Counted from the first letter of the stretch, positions 1-8,698 are shown. The stretch: DNA of 64,000 nt from Kaistella carnis (GCF_003860585.1 NZ_CP034159.1:3100001-3164000); one strand, 5' to 3'. Translations and numbers: made by a program. The notes: a model not told the origin generated them from the letters alone.

Positions 1-45
1 TACTTTACTGTCGCGGGAATGTTCCTGGCAGGTAAACTACTTTAA
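1..45 (+). CDS. 3' end of a gene cut by the window edge
   Basis: Frame 1 is open from base 1 to a TAA at 43-45 and reads YFTVAGMFLAGKLL. This short hydrophobic tail looks like the end of a membrane protein. Fourteen residues are too few to name a family, and the frame could be open by chance. The next gene starts 4 bases after the stop, which would fit an operon. Confidence 0.35.
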   Translation, partial: YFTVAGMFLAGKLL

Positions 46-49
46 CTTT

Positions 50-775
50 ATGAGAATTGTATCGCTCGTTCCGAGTATCACCGAAACCTTGTTTGATTTT
101 GGCTTAACCGCTGATGAGGTTGTAGGACGGACAAAATTTTGTATTCATCCAGCTAATCTTGTGAAAAATGTACAAATTATTGGCGGTACAAAAAATTTAA
201 ATATCGAGAAAATCAAGTCTTTGAATCCGGATTTAATCATTGCAAATAAGGAGGAAAATGAGAAACTTCAAGTGGAAGAGTTAATGACTGATTTTAAAGT
301 TTGGGTCACCGATATCTCGACTTTGGAAGATAATCATCAATTCATTTCCGAGCTTGGAAAGCATTTAGATAAAAAGGAATTGGCGCAAAATTTCAATGAA
401 AGAATTGCCCATATTTTTAATATAAAAACAAATCCTTTACCCCAAAAAATCGCGTATCTGATTTGGAAAAATCCCTATATGACGGTAGGGGATGATACTT
501 TTATTAATGAAGTTTTGGAGAATATCGGCGGTGAAAACTTATTTAAAGATCGAAAACGATATCCGGAAGTTACAGTGGAGGAATTAAAAAATGCAGATCA
601 GGTCTTTCTTTCATCGGAACCTTTTCCTTTTCAGCAAAAACATATTGACGAACTTCAAAAAGAACTTCCTGGTAAACAAATGATCCTGGTTGATGGCGAA
701 GCTTTCTCCTGGTTTGGGACGCATTTGCTTCAAGTGGAGGATTATCTGAGAGAATTGTCTAAAAAACTTGCATAA
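50..775 (+). CDS. BtuF-like helical-backbone metal/cobalamin-binding protein
   Basis: The 241-residue protein opens with MRIVSLVPSITETLFDFGL, the typical first strand and helix of the periplasmic-binding domain found in BtuF and iron-siderophore receptors. It continues with the NPDLIIAN strand and a later TVGDDTFINEVLENIGGENL segment, as in that fold. No signal peptide or lipobox is visible, so it may be cytoplasmic, unlike the usual ABC receptor; such leaderless BtuF-like proteins are known in Bacteroidota. No permease or ATPase gene lies beside it. The ligand (corrinoid or a metal chelate) cannot be read from the sequence. It converges on dapA and shares a terminator with it. Confidence 0.8.
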   Translation: MRIVSLVPSITETLFDFGLTADEVVGRTKFCIHPANLVKNVQIIGGTKNLNIEKIKSLNPDLIIANKEENEKLQVEELMTDFKVWVTDISTLEDNHQFISELGKHLDKKELAQNFNERIAHIFNIKTNPLPQKIAYLIWKNPYMTVGDDTFINEVLENIGGENLFKDRKRYPEVTVEELKNADQVFLSSEPFPFQQKHIDELQKELPGKQMILVDGEAFSWFGTHLLQVEDYLRELSKKLA

Positions 776-777
776 AA

Positions 778-806
778 AAAGGACTCTTTAAAAAGTCCTT
801 TAATTT
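778..806. terminator. Bidirectional intrinsic terminator
   Basis: An 8-bp stem, AAAGGACT (778-785) with AGTCCTTT (794-801), closes an 8-base loop and has A/T runs on both sides. It lies between the converging BtuF-like gene and dapA and can serve both. Confidence 0.8.
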
Positions 807-821
807 TATTGAATAAAGCGA

Positions 822-1694
822 TTATATTTTTGCCATTTCTTTTTTAATTTTTTCTTGTAAACCATCTGTAGCAACCACCAATGGTAATCGTACTACGTTT
901 TTCAAAATACCCATTTCCGCTAAAATTGTTTTGATTCCGGCTGGATTTCCTTCTGCGAAAATCAACCTCGTTATTTCAACCAGTTTATTGTGGATTTCAT
1001 AGGCTTCTTTCACCTTTCCTTCAAATGCCAATTGAACCATTGTCGAGAATTCTTTCGGATACGCTTGCCCAATCACTGATATTACGCCGTTTCCGCCTGC
1101 TAAAGTTACTGGAAGTGTAAATTCATCATCACCCGATACCAAATTGAAACCTTCTGGTTTTTGACGTAAAATATCAAAATATTGATTGATGTTTGGTGCT
1201 GCCTCTTTAATTAAAAATAAATTTGGAAATTCCTTAGCTAATCGTACAGTAGTTGCAGCTTCGATATTCTGACCCGTTCTGGATGGAACGTTGTAAATGA
1301 TTATTTTCTTACCAGTTGCCGCCAACACTTTATAGTGTTGATAAAGTCCTTCCTGATTGGGTCTGTTGTAATACGGTGACACAGAAAGTATGGCCTCAAA
1401 ATCTGATAGATCAGTTTCTTCTATCTGCTTTTTCACTTCCATCGTATTGTTTCCACCAATTCCTAAAACCAAGGGCAGACGTTTATTATTGATCTTAATG
1501 ATATGTTGTACTACCTCATTTTTTTCTTCAGTAGAAAGAGTCGCAGCTTCTGCAGTTGTTCCTAGAACCACAAGATAGTTTGTGCCATTGGTGATGTTAA
1601 ATTCTACCAGTTTGGTTAAAGAATCAAAATCTACGGACAAATCTTCATTAAAAGGCGTAACCAAAGCCACACCCAGACCTTTTAAATTGCTCAT
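822..1694 (-). CDS. dapA: 4-Hydroxy-tetrahydrodipicolinate synthase
   Basis: DapA condenses pyruvate with aspartate semialdehyde, the first committed step of lysine and diaminopimelate synthesis, in the cytoplasm. The 290-residue product has the family's normal length. GTTAEA (45-50) holds the paired threonines. YNVPSRTG contains the proton-relay tyrosine at 134 and the substrate arginine at 139. LIKEA places the Schiff-base lysine at 163. No key residue is missing. The gene stands alone on the minus strand. The ATG at 1694 is right because the alignment begins immediately with the beta-1 strand. A -7-type box lies about 20 bases upstream (1714-1721). Confidence 0.96.
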   Translation of the reverse strand: MSNLKGLGVALVTPFNEDLSVDFDSLTKLVEFNITNGTNYLVVLGTTAEAATLSTEEKNEVVQHIIKINNKRLPLVLGIGGNNTMEVKKQIEETDLSDFEAILSVSPYYNRPNQEGLYQHYKVLAATGKKIIIYNVPSRTGQNIEAATTVRLAKEFPNLFLIKEAAPNINQYFDILRQKPEGFNLVSGDDEFTLPVTLAGGNGVISVIGQAYPKEFSTMVQLAFEGKVKEAYEIHNKLVEITRLIFAEGNPAGIKTILAEMGILKNVVRLPLVVATDGLQEKIKKEMAKI

Positions 1695-1713
1695 TTTTGT
1701 ATATTTAATGTTT

Positions 1714-1721
1714 CAAAATTA
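1714..1721 (-). promoter_or_regulatory. -7 box for dapA
   Basis: On the minus strand this reads TAATTTTG, matching the Bacteroidota -7 consensus TAnnTTTG. It would start transcription about 10 bases before the dapA ATG. No clear -33 TTTG was seen. Confidence 0.4.
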
Positions 1722-1776
1722 CAAAATTTAATAGAAGAATTTATTAAAAACTAGAACAAGTTTATATTCATATCTT

Positions 1777-1784
1777 TATATTTG
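1777..1784 (+). promoter_or_regulatory. -7 box for the 5'-nucleotidase/porZ/recO operon
   Basis: TATATTTG matches TAnnTTTG, 20 bases before the ATG at 1805. It is the only such box before the four-gene run 1805-6438. Confidence 0.5.
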
Positions 1785-1804
1785 CAGGAATAGCTTACAG
1801 GTTC

Positions 1805-2575
1805 ATGAAAAACAAATATCTGATCTCGGGTTTAGCGCTTTTCGCGATTTTGTCGTGTAAAACGCCGCTGAATATTGCCAAGGTACAAACCGAGAAAAAC
1901 ATATCTATATCGCAAGATTTACCGGAAGATCAAAATTTCAACACCGTTATCGCTCCTTATAAACAGGAACTGGAGGGAAAGATGAATACCAAAATCTCTC
2001 ATACTTCGGTTGATTTAACAAAAAGTGGAGATGACAGCAATCTGGGAAATCTGCTCGCAGATTATACTTTTGAAGGCGCTGATGACTGGGCGAAAAAAAA
2101 TGGAATTCCAGGAGGAGTTGACGGTGCCGTCATTAATATTGGTGGTATCCGTACCACGATTGCAGCCGGGGATATTTTGACCAGACAGATTTATGAAGTA
2201 ATGCCTTTCGAAAATGAAGTCATGATTATGAAAATGAAAGGCAGCGATATGCAGGGTCTTTTTGATTACTACTTGAAAACTCAGAAAAACAATCCTGTTT
2301 CACATATTGTGATCGAGACAGATCATGATAAAATTACAACAAAGCTTATCAATGGAAAACCACTAGATCCTACGAAAACTTATTATATCGCGACTTCAGA
2401 TTATCTGGCTTTTGGTGGAGATAATATGGATTATTTTAAGAAAGGCGAAATGATCGCAACGGGAATTAAATTACGTGATTTGTTTCTGGAAAAATTTATT
2501 GCCAATCCGGAAGTAAAAGTGCCAACTGACAGACGCCTTAATTTTAAAAATAAAAAGAACAAAACCGATGAATAG
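1805..2575 (+). CDS. Lipoprotein with 5'-nucleotidase C-terminal domain
   Basis: The 256-residue protein has an N-terminal signal ending in the lipobox AILSC, so it should be a membrane-anchored lipoprotein facing the periplasm or cell surface. The rest matches the C-terminal, substrate-binding domain of UshA-type 5'-nucleotidases: SNLGNLLADY, GAVINIGGIRTTI and YYIATSDYLAFGGD are the usual landmarks. The catalytic metallophosphoesterase half is the next gene, whose ATG lies inside the end of this one (8-base overlap). The two halves are therefore separate polypeptides, encoded in the reverse of the usual domain order. They probably act together on extracellular nucleotides; that is inference. 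Confidence 0.88.
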   Translation: MKNKYLISGLALFAILSCKTPLNIAKVQTEKNISISQDLPEDQNFNTVIAPYKQELEGKMNTKISHTSVDLTKSGDDSNLGNLLADYTFEGADDWAKKNGIPGGVDGAVINIGGIRTTIAAGDILTRQIYEVMPFENEVMIMKMKGSDMQGLFDYYLKTQKNNPVSHIVIETDHDKITTKLINGKPLDPTKTYYIATSDYLAFGGDNMDYFKKGEMIATGIKLRDLFLEKFIANPEVKVPTDRRLNFKNKKNKTDE

Positions 2576-3518
2576 GAAACAGTTTTTAAAAACCGTGGGT
2601 GGGGGAACATTAGCAATGACCATGGCGCCTAATTTTTTGATGGCCGAAAGTTTTAATGCTTTAAGTAGCGCTTCGGAATATCAGCTCACTATTCTTCATA
2701 CAAACGATCAACACAGTAGAATTGAACCTTTTGATGCCAGTTATACAAGAAATCCCAATCAGGGTGGTTTTGCAAGACGGGCAGCTTTAATTCAGAAAAT
2801 TCGAAGTGAAGAAAAAAATATTCTTTTGCTGGATTCCGGAGATATTTTTCAGGGAACCCCTTATTTTAATTTTTTTGGTGGTGAACTTGAATTTAAATTG
2901 ATGTCGATGATGGGTTATGATGCATCAACTATGGGTAATCACGATTTTGATAATGGATTACAAGGTTTTAAGAAAGTAAGACCGGTGGCTAAATTTCCAT
3001 TTATTTGCTCCAATTATGATTTTAAAAATACCATTTTAGACGGAGAAACAGAACCTTTCAAAATCTTTAATAAAAACGGAATTAAAGTTGGGGTTTTTGG
3101 AGTAGGAATTCAATTGGAAGGATTGGTTGGTAAGAAAGATTATGGCGAAACCGCTTACTTAGATCCGATTGAAATTGCACAGCATTATTCCGATTTTTTA
3201 CGGAATGAAAAGAAATGTGATTTGGTGATTTGCTTGTCTCATATTGGATATGATTATAAAGACAATCCGGAGAAAGTTTCAGACAAAATTTTAGCTGCAA
3301 AGACTGATGGTATTGATTTAATTTTAGGTGGTCATACCCATACTTTTTTGCCCGAGCCACAATCATTTATGAACAGAAAAGGAAAAAATGTTTTGGTGAA
3401 TCAAGTTGGTTGGGCAGGATTGCTTTTAGGCAAAATCAACTTTTATTTCGATAAAAACAAAAGCGTGAAAAATATTTCCTGGAATAATCAAGTTATAGAT
3501 GATACCATTTTAGTATAA
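2568..3518 (+). CDS. Metallophosphoesterase, 5'-nucleotidase catalytic half
   Basis: The 316-residue protein carries the calcineurin-like metal motifs of the UshA/5'-nucleotidase N-terminal domain: LHTNDQH (43-49), a DSGDIFQG block, MGNHDFD, and GGHTHTF near the end. The N-terminus, MNRKQFLKTVGGGTLAM, resembles a Tat-type or ordinary export signal with an RK rather than an RR pair. The C-terminal substrate domain is absent and is supplied by the overlapping upstream gene. Expected role: hydrolysis of nucleotide or sugar-nucleotide monophosphates outside the inner membrane. Three bases separate it from porZ. Confidence 0.9.
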   Translation: MNRKQFLKTVGGGTLAMTMAPNFLMAESFNALSSASEYQLTILHTNDQHSRIEPFDASYTRNPNQGGFARRAALIQKIRSEEKNILLLDSGDIFQGTPYFNFFGGELEFKLMSMMGYDASTMGNHDFDNGLQGFKKVRPVAKFPFICSNYDFKNTILDGETEPFKIFNKNGIKVGVFGVGIQLEGLVGKKDYGETAYLDPIEIAQHYSDFLRNEKKCDLVICLSHIGYDYKDNPEKVSDKILAAKTDGIDLILGGHTHTFLPEPQSFMNRKGKNVLVNQVGWAGLLLGKINFYFDKNKSVKNISWNNQVIDDTILV

Positions 3519-3520
3519 CA

Positions 3521-5749
3521 ATGAGAAAAATATTACCGTTTTTATTTTGTATTCTTTCCGTGCAAATTTTTGCGCAGTCGATTTCATCCAGTAAATGGTC
3601 TGATCTGTTTTCCTACAATAATGTTTTGGCCATTCGCGAAGAGGCAGGGAAAATGATTGCTGCAACCGAAAACGGGATTTTCTTCTATACGCCTTCTTCT
3701 GGGGAAATTTCTAAATTGTCAAAAGCTAACGGACTGCACGAAGTTAAAATTACAGCGTTCGATTATAACCCTGAAACCAAAACCGGCTTGGTTGGCTACA
3801 AAAATGGATCTTTGGACGTGATTACCCCGGAAGGAATTACTTATGTGGTCGACATTCCTATCGCGACAGGATATACCGGTGATAAAAAAATCAACCATAT
3901 TTCCATAACAGGAAATTTAGCGGTTATTTCAGCTGGATACGGAGTTTCTATTTTTAAATTAGATCGAAAGGAATTTGGAGATTCCGCATTTTTCATGACA
4001 AACGGTGTTTATAAAGGAGCAAAAGAAGCCGTTATTAGGGATAATATTGTGTATGCCGCAACTTCTACAGGATTAATGTCGCATGATTTAAGTGTTACTT
4101 TTCCCATATTTAATACTTGGAATACGGTTGCTGCGGGTAATTTCAGTCAAGTGTCAAATGGAAATGTAATCGCATATGCTGATGCTAATACTAATAAAGT
4201 GTATTATGGTGCGGGCACAACTTTTACTGCGCTTTCTACGAGCTTTTCAATTATTCAGGATGTTGTAGTAACTGCAGAAAATATTATTGTTACCGATTTA
4301 AATAAGGTCACCGTTTTTAATACCGCAGGAAGTCCTGTAAAATCTTTTAATGCGAATGAAAATTTAAACACAGCTTTCTTTTCACAGTCAAATATTTATG
4401 CAGGTTCAAAATTCTCCGGGATGCTTAACGAAGCGGGAGATCATTTAAAGCCTGATGGTCCTTTTAGCAACACTTCGTATAAAATGGATTTACAGGGCGA
4501 TCAAATCGTAATTTCTACGGGCGGAAGAAGTGATTATAATGTCCCGACCTACAGAAATTTGGGCTATTATCATTTTGATGGAAAATCATGGGTTTATCCA
4601 GATTACTTTAAAAACTTTCAAGGACCGTTAAATGTCTTAGATGCAGTTATTAATCCCGTAAAACCAGACGAAGTGTTTTTTGTTAATCAAACCTTTGTCG
4701 ATAATAATATGGGCATCTATCGGATGAAGAATAATGAGTTTGTAAAAAATTATGAAACAGTTGGCACTTTCTATAATCGTTTTGGAGGATTAACTTTCGA
4801 CGAAAATAATCAACTTTTTGTTTCTAGTGCAAAAAACGACGCTCTTATTGGGTTTTATTTATATAATGCTGGTGCCGATAAATTCTCATTGGTAAATGTA
4901 GTATCTGGAAAATCTGTGCAGAAACCATTTGCAAATGAAGGGGTCTTATATATTCCTTCTCCTTACACCGGCGGTGGTTTGCTGATGTATGACTATAAAA
5001 ATACGCCAGGTACAATAAGTGATGATCGGTCGAAAATATTAAAAAAATCGAACAATCTGCCCGCTGATCAAGTTGTTTCTGCTAAATTGGATAAGAATGA
5101 CAATTTATGGATAGGTACAATCAGTGGAATTAGGGTTCTTTCAAATCCGTCGTCTGTTTTTGATGAGACTAATCCACAGGCAGAACCTATTATAATCGAA
5201 GAAAATGGAGTTGGAGAAGAGCTGTTCAGAGACAGTAATATTCTACAGATTGAGGTGGATTCCGGCAATCAGAAATGGGTTTCGATTGATGATGGAGGTG
5301 TTTTCTATTTAAGTTCAAATGGCGAGAAGACTCTTGCGCAGTTTACGCGCGCGAATTCCCCGCTTCCTACCAATAGCGTAACGGATATTAAAGTAGACAG
5401 TAAATCGGGTAAAGTGTATTTCGTCACTTTAGATGGGATAGTGGTTTACCAGGGCGATGTTTTAGAGGTTACGGAAAATTTTGGCGACGTTCTCGTCTAT
5501 CCAAATCCTGTGGTTTATGCGCAATATAAGGGGAATGTAAGAATACGCGGTTTAGCTGCCAAAACAAACATCAGAATTACCGATGCTGCAGGAAATTTGG
5601 TTCATCAGGCAGTTGCCCGTGGCGGATCTTACGAATGGAATTTAGCGAATACGCGTGGCGTTCGTGTTGCCTCGGGAATTTATTTTGTTTTAATGACCAA
5701 CGAAGATGGTACAGACACTGCTACCGCAAAAATAGGTGTTGTAAATTAA
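3521..5749 (+). CDS. porZ: PorZ-like T9SS beta-propeller protein
   Basis: The 742-residue protein has a signal peptide ending in IFAQS. Repeated two-component-regulator-type propeller blades follow, such as NVLAIREEAGKMIAATENG and LWIGTISGIRVL. The C-terminal domain starts with VLVYPNPV and ends in ASGIYFVLMTNEDG, the shape of a T9SS sorting tail. In Porphyromonas, PorZ belongs to the surface attachment complex with PorU, PorV and PorQ and helps deliver A-LPS to secreted cargo. The same architecture and the presence of gldKLMN in this window support the call. Its TAA overlaps the recO ATG (TAATG), so the two are probably translationally coupled. Confidence 0.85.
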   Translation: MRKILPFLFCILSVQIFAQSISSSKWSDLFSYNNVLAIREEAGKMIAATENGIFFYTPSSGEISKLSKANGLHEVKITAFDYNPETKTGLVGYKNGSLDVITPEGITYVVDIPIATGYTGDKKINHISITGNLAVISAGYGVSIFKLDRKEFGDSAFFMTNGVYKGAKEAVIRDNIVYAATSTGLMSHDLSVTFPIFNTWNTVAAGNFSQVSNGNVIAYADANTNKVYYGAGTTFTALSTSFSIIQDVVVTAENIIVTDLNKVTVFNTAGSPVKSFNANENLNTAFFSQSNIYAGSKFSGMLNEAGDHLKPDGPFSNTSYKMDLQGDQIVISTGGRSDYNVPTYRNLGYYHFDGKSWVYPDYFKNFQGPLNVLDAVINPVKPDEVFFVNQTFVDNNMGIYRMKNNEFVKNYETVGTFYNRFGGLTFDENNQLFVSSAKNDALIGFYLYNAGADKFSLVNVVSGKSVQKPFANEGVLYIPSPYTGGGLLMYDYKNTPGTISDDRSKILKKSNNLPADQVVSAKLDKNDNLWIGTISGIRVLSNPSSVFDETNPQAEPIIIEENGVGEELFRDSNILQIEVDSGNQKWVSIDDGGVFYLSSNGEKTLAQFTRANSPLPTNSVTDIKVDSKSGKVYFVTLDGIVVYQGDVLEVTENFGDVLVYPNPVVYAQYKGNVRIRGLAAKTNIRITDAAGNLVHQAVARGGSYEWNLANTRGVRVASGIYFVLMTNEDGTDTATAKIGVVN

Positions 5750-6438
5750 TGCAAACCCAAACCTGCTTTCTTCTTTCCTATTTGAAATATGGTGATCATG
5801 ACGCTGTATTGCATTGTTTTTCTGAAGAAAATGGATTCACCAGTTTTTTTGTAAAAGGAATTTACACTACCAAAAATAAGAAGAAACCATACCTTTTTCC
5901 TCTAAACCGATTAATTATTACAACCTCTAAATCGAATTCTGAAAATAACATTTTAAAAGTATCGAAAATTGAAATGGCGCCGGATCATTATGATTTTAAT
6001 GTTGTAGCCATGAATTCGATCTTGTTTTTTACCGCAGATTTTTTACATCAGGTTCTGCGGGATGAAAGTGCTAATCACTTGCTGTTTAATGAAATAGAAT
6101 CCTTAAGAGAAGAAGTCAGTACACAGAATTACGATGGTTATTTATCCTTTATTTTCCGTTTTTTAGAATTTTCTGGAATTGCGCCACTTCCTTCAAAGTA
6201 CCCTTTTTTAAATCCCGAAAGCGGCCGGTTTGAGGAGCAAATATCTCATACCTTCTTTAATAATACTGTTTCGTTGGTTTGGAAGCGTTTTCTAGATGCA
6301 GAACAAGCTTATAACATTCGTTTGAAACGGGACGAAAGAAGTGCCTTTTTAGACAGTTTAATGATCTATTGTCAATATCATATAAATGGATTTTATATCC
6401 CAAAGTCGTTGGCGGTCGTACGCCAGATTTTTGAATGA
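5749..6438 (+). CDS. recO: DNA repair protein RecO
   Basis: The 229-residue protein starts at the ATG overlapping the porZ stop. An upstream in-frame ATG at 5635 lies inside porZ and is not credible. The N-terminal OB fold is recognisable (TCFLLSYLKYGDHDAVLHC, then FTSFFVKGIY). The helical C-terminal part has the FRFLEFSGIAP block typical of Bacteroidota RecO. RecO loads RecA onto gapped DNA in the RecFOR recombination pathway. The usual zinc-finger cysteines are not evident, as in many Bacteroidota homologues. Confidence 0.9.
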   Translation: MQTQTCFLLSYLKYGDHDAVLHCFSEENGFTSFFVKGIYTTKNKKKPYLFPLNRLIITTSKSNSENNILKVSKIEMAPDHYDFNVVAMNSILFFTADFLHQVLRDESANHLLFNEIESLREEVSTQNYDGYLSFIFRFLEFSGIAPLPSKYPFLNPESGRFEEQISHTFFNNTVSLVWKRFLDAEQAYNIRLKRDERSAFLDSLMIYCQYHINGFYIPKSLAVVRQIFE

Positions 6439-6457
6439 AATCTCTCAATCAGTATTC

Positions 6458-6491
6458 AAAAAAAAGTTCCTCAACTGAGGAACTTTTTCTT
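6458..6491. terminator. Bidirectional intrinsic terminator
   Basis: The stem AAAAAGTTCCTCA / TGAGGAACTTTTT has a tiny loop and A and T tracts outside. It separates recO from the converging lipoprotein gene. Confidence 0.88.
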
Positions 6492-6507
6492 GAACTGTGG
6501 GATATTC

Positions 6508-7227
6508 TTAACGTGGTGTCGCTGAATAAACAGATTTATATACTTGGAAATTGAAGATAAAACTTCTGTTTCTAAAACTGATTCCACTATAGTTAAAATG
6601 CGGATCACGTGCAAAAGCGGCACGGGAAGGAACAATAATCAGTCCTTGTAAATTGTAATCACTTTCATCCGGAATATTGTAAGCTTGAAATTTTTCCAAA
6701 GCTTCTCTAAGTCCTTCGATTTCGTAGTAACTTCTCTGTTTAGCTACATCTTGGGTAGCTGCGTTTAAAACGGATTCTTTAACGTAAAAATAAGCTGGGT
6801 CTAACTCTGGAATTCCGGACCCTGCCAAAGTATTTCTAAATGTGAATGCAGATCCAAAAGAGACTTTGTTGTCTACACTATTTGCGATGTATGTTACGCT
6901 GTTGCTCATTAAACTAAGCACGTCATAAGGTCTGATTGGCGTTCCATCAACCGGTTGAGCGTCGGGTCTCATCACATAAATTACTCCTGAAGGTAACGTC
7001 ACTGGGTTTAGATCAGATAATTTTACATTAACTGTATCAGTTTCTACAAAATCCTTTACATTTCCTTTGGCATCGAAATAATGCGTCTCCAGATATTTTG
7101 CTGCGGCTTGGTCGTCGTAGCTATTTTGTGTATCTATACTTACTTCAGGCTCTACAACATCTTCGTCTTTTCTACAAGATGTAAGTGCGACTGAGGCCAT
7201 AGCGAGATACAGGAATACTTTTTTCAT
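6508..7227 (-). CDS. Lipoprotein, possible FKBP-like protein
   Basis: The start is taken at the ATG encoding MKKVFLYLAMASVALTSC, which gives a normal lipoprotein signal with lipobox ALTSC; an ATG five codons upstream is possible. The mature part (about 220 residues) begins with an acidic linker (KDEDVVEPEV). Later segments such as PIRPYDVLSLMSNS, PELDPAYFYV and LREALEKFQAYN, and the end FIFNFQVYKSV, resemble the remote FKBP-type prolyl isomerase lipoproteins of flavobacteria. That relation is only suggestive. An outer- or inner-membrane location follows from the lipobox. It is a single gene between recO and hslR. Confidence 0.7.
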   Translation of the reverse strand: MKKVFLYLAMASVALTSCRKDEDVVEPEVSIDTQNSYDDQAAAKYLETHYFDAKGNVKDFVETDTVNVKLSDLNPVTLPSGVIYVMRPDAQPVDGTPIRPYDVLSLMSNSVTYIANSVDNKVSFGSAFTFRNTLAGSGIPELDPAYFYVKESVLNAATQDVAKQRSYYEIEGLREALEKFQAYNIPDESDYNLQGLIIVPSRAAFARDPHFNYSGISFRNRSFIFNFQVYKSVYSATPR

Positions 7228-7286
7228 ATTTAATATTATCATTAAATTGCTAAAATTTTTTAATCCAGCAAAAGTATAAATAAAAT

Positions 7287-7724
7287 ATGAGAATCGATAA
7301 ATTTTTATGGTGTGTTCGATTTTACAAAACCCGAAGCATTGCTGCCGATGAAATTAAAAAGAATCGGGTGTCGCTGGCAGGACAACCTGTAAAGTCCTCC
7401 CGGGAAGTTCGGGAAGGTGATGTGATCAAAATTCGAAAGAACCAGATCGATTACCAAATGAAGGTCCTCCAAATTCCCAAAAGTAGGATCGGTGCGAAGT
7501 TAGTTTCGCTTCATATTCAAGATAAGACCGAAAAAGAGCAATACGAAATTCTGAAATTAAGAAATCTTAGTCAGGAACATTATCGCAATAGAGGAGAAGG
7601 CAGGCCAACCAAAAAAGACCGTCGCGATCTGGACGGTTTTGTCGTGGGAGAGCAGCATTCCGATATGGGAGAAGGAGACTGGGATTTATTTTTCAGTGAC
7701 GTAGATGATTCACAAACGGATTAA
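7287..7724 (+). CDS. hslR: S4-domain RNA-binding protein (Hsp15 family)
   Basis: The 145-residue protein begins with MRIDKFLWCVRFYKTRS and continues DEIKKNRVSL, then SREVREGDVIKIR. This is the standard S4 RNA-binding domain of Hsp15/HslR, which binds 50S subunits that carry blocked nascent chains. The basic linker NRGEGRPTKKDRRDLDGF and an acidic tail follow. It is divergent from the lipoprotein gene (60 bases) and converges on aroK with a 10-base gap. Confidence 0.87.
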   Translation: MRIDKFLWCVRFYKTRSIAADEIKKNRVSLAGQPVKSSREVREGDVIKIRKNQIDYQMKVLQIPKSRIGAKLVSLHIQDKTEKEQYEILKLRNLSQEHYRNRGEGRPTKKDRRDLDGFVVGEQHSDMGEGDWDLFFSDVDDSQTD

Positions 7725-7734
7725 ACACGGTGTA

Positions 7735-8244
7735 TTAAAACAGAGCGGCAATCTCAGCAGCAATATCATCTGGAACTTTTGAATCTGTGATAACGGTATG
7801 TTTCGCCTTCGAATAGAATAATTGTCTTTCAAACAAGTGCTGACCAATAAATTCAGGTAATTGTTCGTCCGGTATTTTTGCAATGAGTGGCCGTTTCTGC
7901 TTCTGTTTTAACAACCGTTCAGTGAGCGTTTTTACCGTTGTTCTCAAATAAATGCTTTCACTTTTTTCGTTAATGAGCTCCATATTGTTAAAATAAGCAG
8001 GAGTACCACCGCCTAAACTTAAAATACAGTTTTTTTCGGTGTTCAGTATTTCTTCTAAAAGGCGTCTTTCTTCTTTTCGAAAGTAGATTTCTCCCTTTTT
8101 TTCGAAAATCTCGGGTATTGTCATTCCGTTTTTCAAAAAAATTTCCTTGTCTAAGTCAATTAATTTTAATGACATTTTTTGGCTCAAAACTTTGGAAATG
8201 TGTGATTTGCCGCTGCCCATATAACCGATGAGTGAAATAATCAT
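7735..8244 (-). CDS. aroK: Shikimate kinase
   Basis: AroK phosphorylates shikimate to shikimate 3-phosphate in chorismate synthesis. The 169-residue protein has the normal length. The Walker A loop is GYMGSGKS (7-14). The shikimate-binding Asp is in DLDKEI (D32). FRKEE supplies the binding arginine, LGGGTPAY is the Walker-B-like glycine loop, and KRPLIA is in the lid. No other aromatic gene is nearby. Upstream is the tRNA-Lys promoter on the other strand. Confidence 0.95.
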   Translation of the reverse strand: MIISLIGYMGSGKSHISKVLSQKMSLKLIDLDKEIFLKNGMTIPEIFEKKGEIYFRKEERRLLEEILNTEKNCILSLGGGTPAYFNNMELINEKSESIYLRTTVKTLTERLLKQKQKRPLIAKIPDEQLPEFIGQHLFERQLFYSKAKHTVITDSKVPDDIAAEIAALF

Positions 8245-8275
8245 AATTTTATTTTGTACAAATTACCAAAAAAAT

Positions 8276-8305
8276 TTTGAGATTTTAAAAAAATAAGTAT
8301 CTTTG
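8276..8305 (+). promoter_or_regulatory. Promoter of the tRNA cluster
   Basis: TTTG (8276-8279) and TATCTTTG (8298-8305) are 18 bases apart, the Bacteroidota sigma-A layout (TTTG, 17-20 bases, TAnnTTTG). The first tRNA starts 46 bases downstream. Confidence 0.75.
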
Positions 8306-8351
8306 CACCACTCTAAAACGAGAATACAATTCTTCAAATTTAGTGGTGACC

Positions 8352-8424
8352 GACTCGGTAGCTCAGCTGGTAGAGCAATACACTTTTAATGTATGGGTCC
8401 TGGGTTCGAATCCCAGCCGGGTCA
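8352..8424 (+). tRNA. tRNA-Lys (TTT)
   Basis: 73 nt. The acceptor GACTCGG pairs with CCGGGTC, the discriminator is A, and the anticodon loop CTTTTAA sits in an ATACA/TGTAT stem. The T arm is CTGGGTTCGAATCCCAG. CCA is not encoded. Confidence 0.97.
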
Positions 8425-8474
8425 CAAGCAAAACAACTCCGTCTCGTTTTTTAACGACGTGACGGTTTTTTTTT

Positions 8475-8557
8475 GCCTGCGTGGTGAAATTGGTAGACAC
8501 GCCATCTTGAGGGGGTGGTTTCCTAAGGATGTGCTGGTTCGAGTCCAGTCGCAGGCA
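8475..8557 (+). tRNA. tRNA-Leu (GAG)
   Basis: 83 nt, class II with a variable arm. The acceptor GCCTGCG pairs with CGCAGGC, the discriminator is A. The anticodon loop TTGAGGG lies in a CCATC/GGTGG stem, so the anticodon is GAG. Confidence 0.95.
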
Positions 8558-8625
8558 CACAATAATTAGTGATGATTGATCTTTGGATTATATATTTTTA
8601 TAAATCATCATTCATATAAAAAACC

Positions 8626-8698
8626 GACTCGGTAGCTCAGCTGGTAGAGCAATACACTTTTAATGTATGGGTCCTGGGTTCGAATCCCAGCCGGGTCA
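8626..8698 (+). tRNA. tRNA-Lys (TTT), second copy
   Basis: 73 nt, identical to the copy at 8352-8424, including the two preceding bases and the CACAA that follows. Confidence 0.97.

Noticed and set aside
8363-8560. Minus-strand frame over the tRNA genes
   Set aside because: It is antisense to two clear tRNAs.
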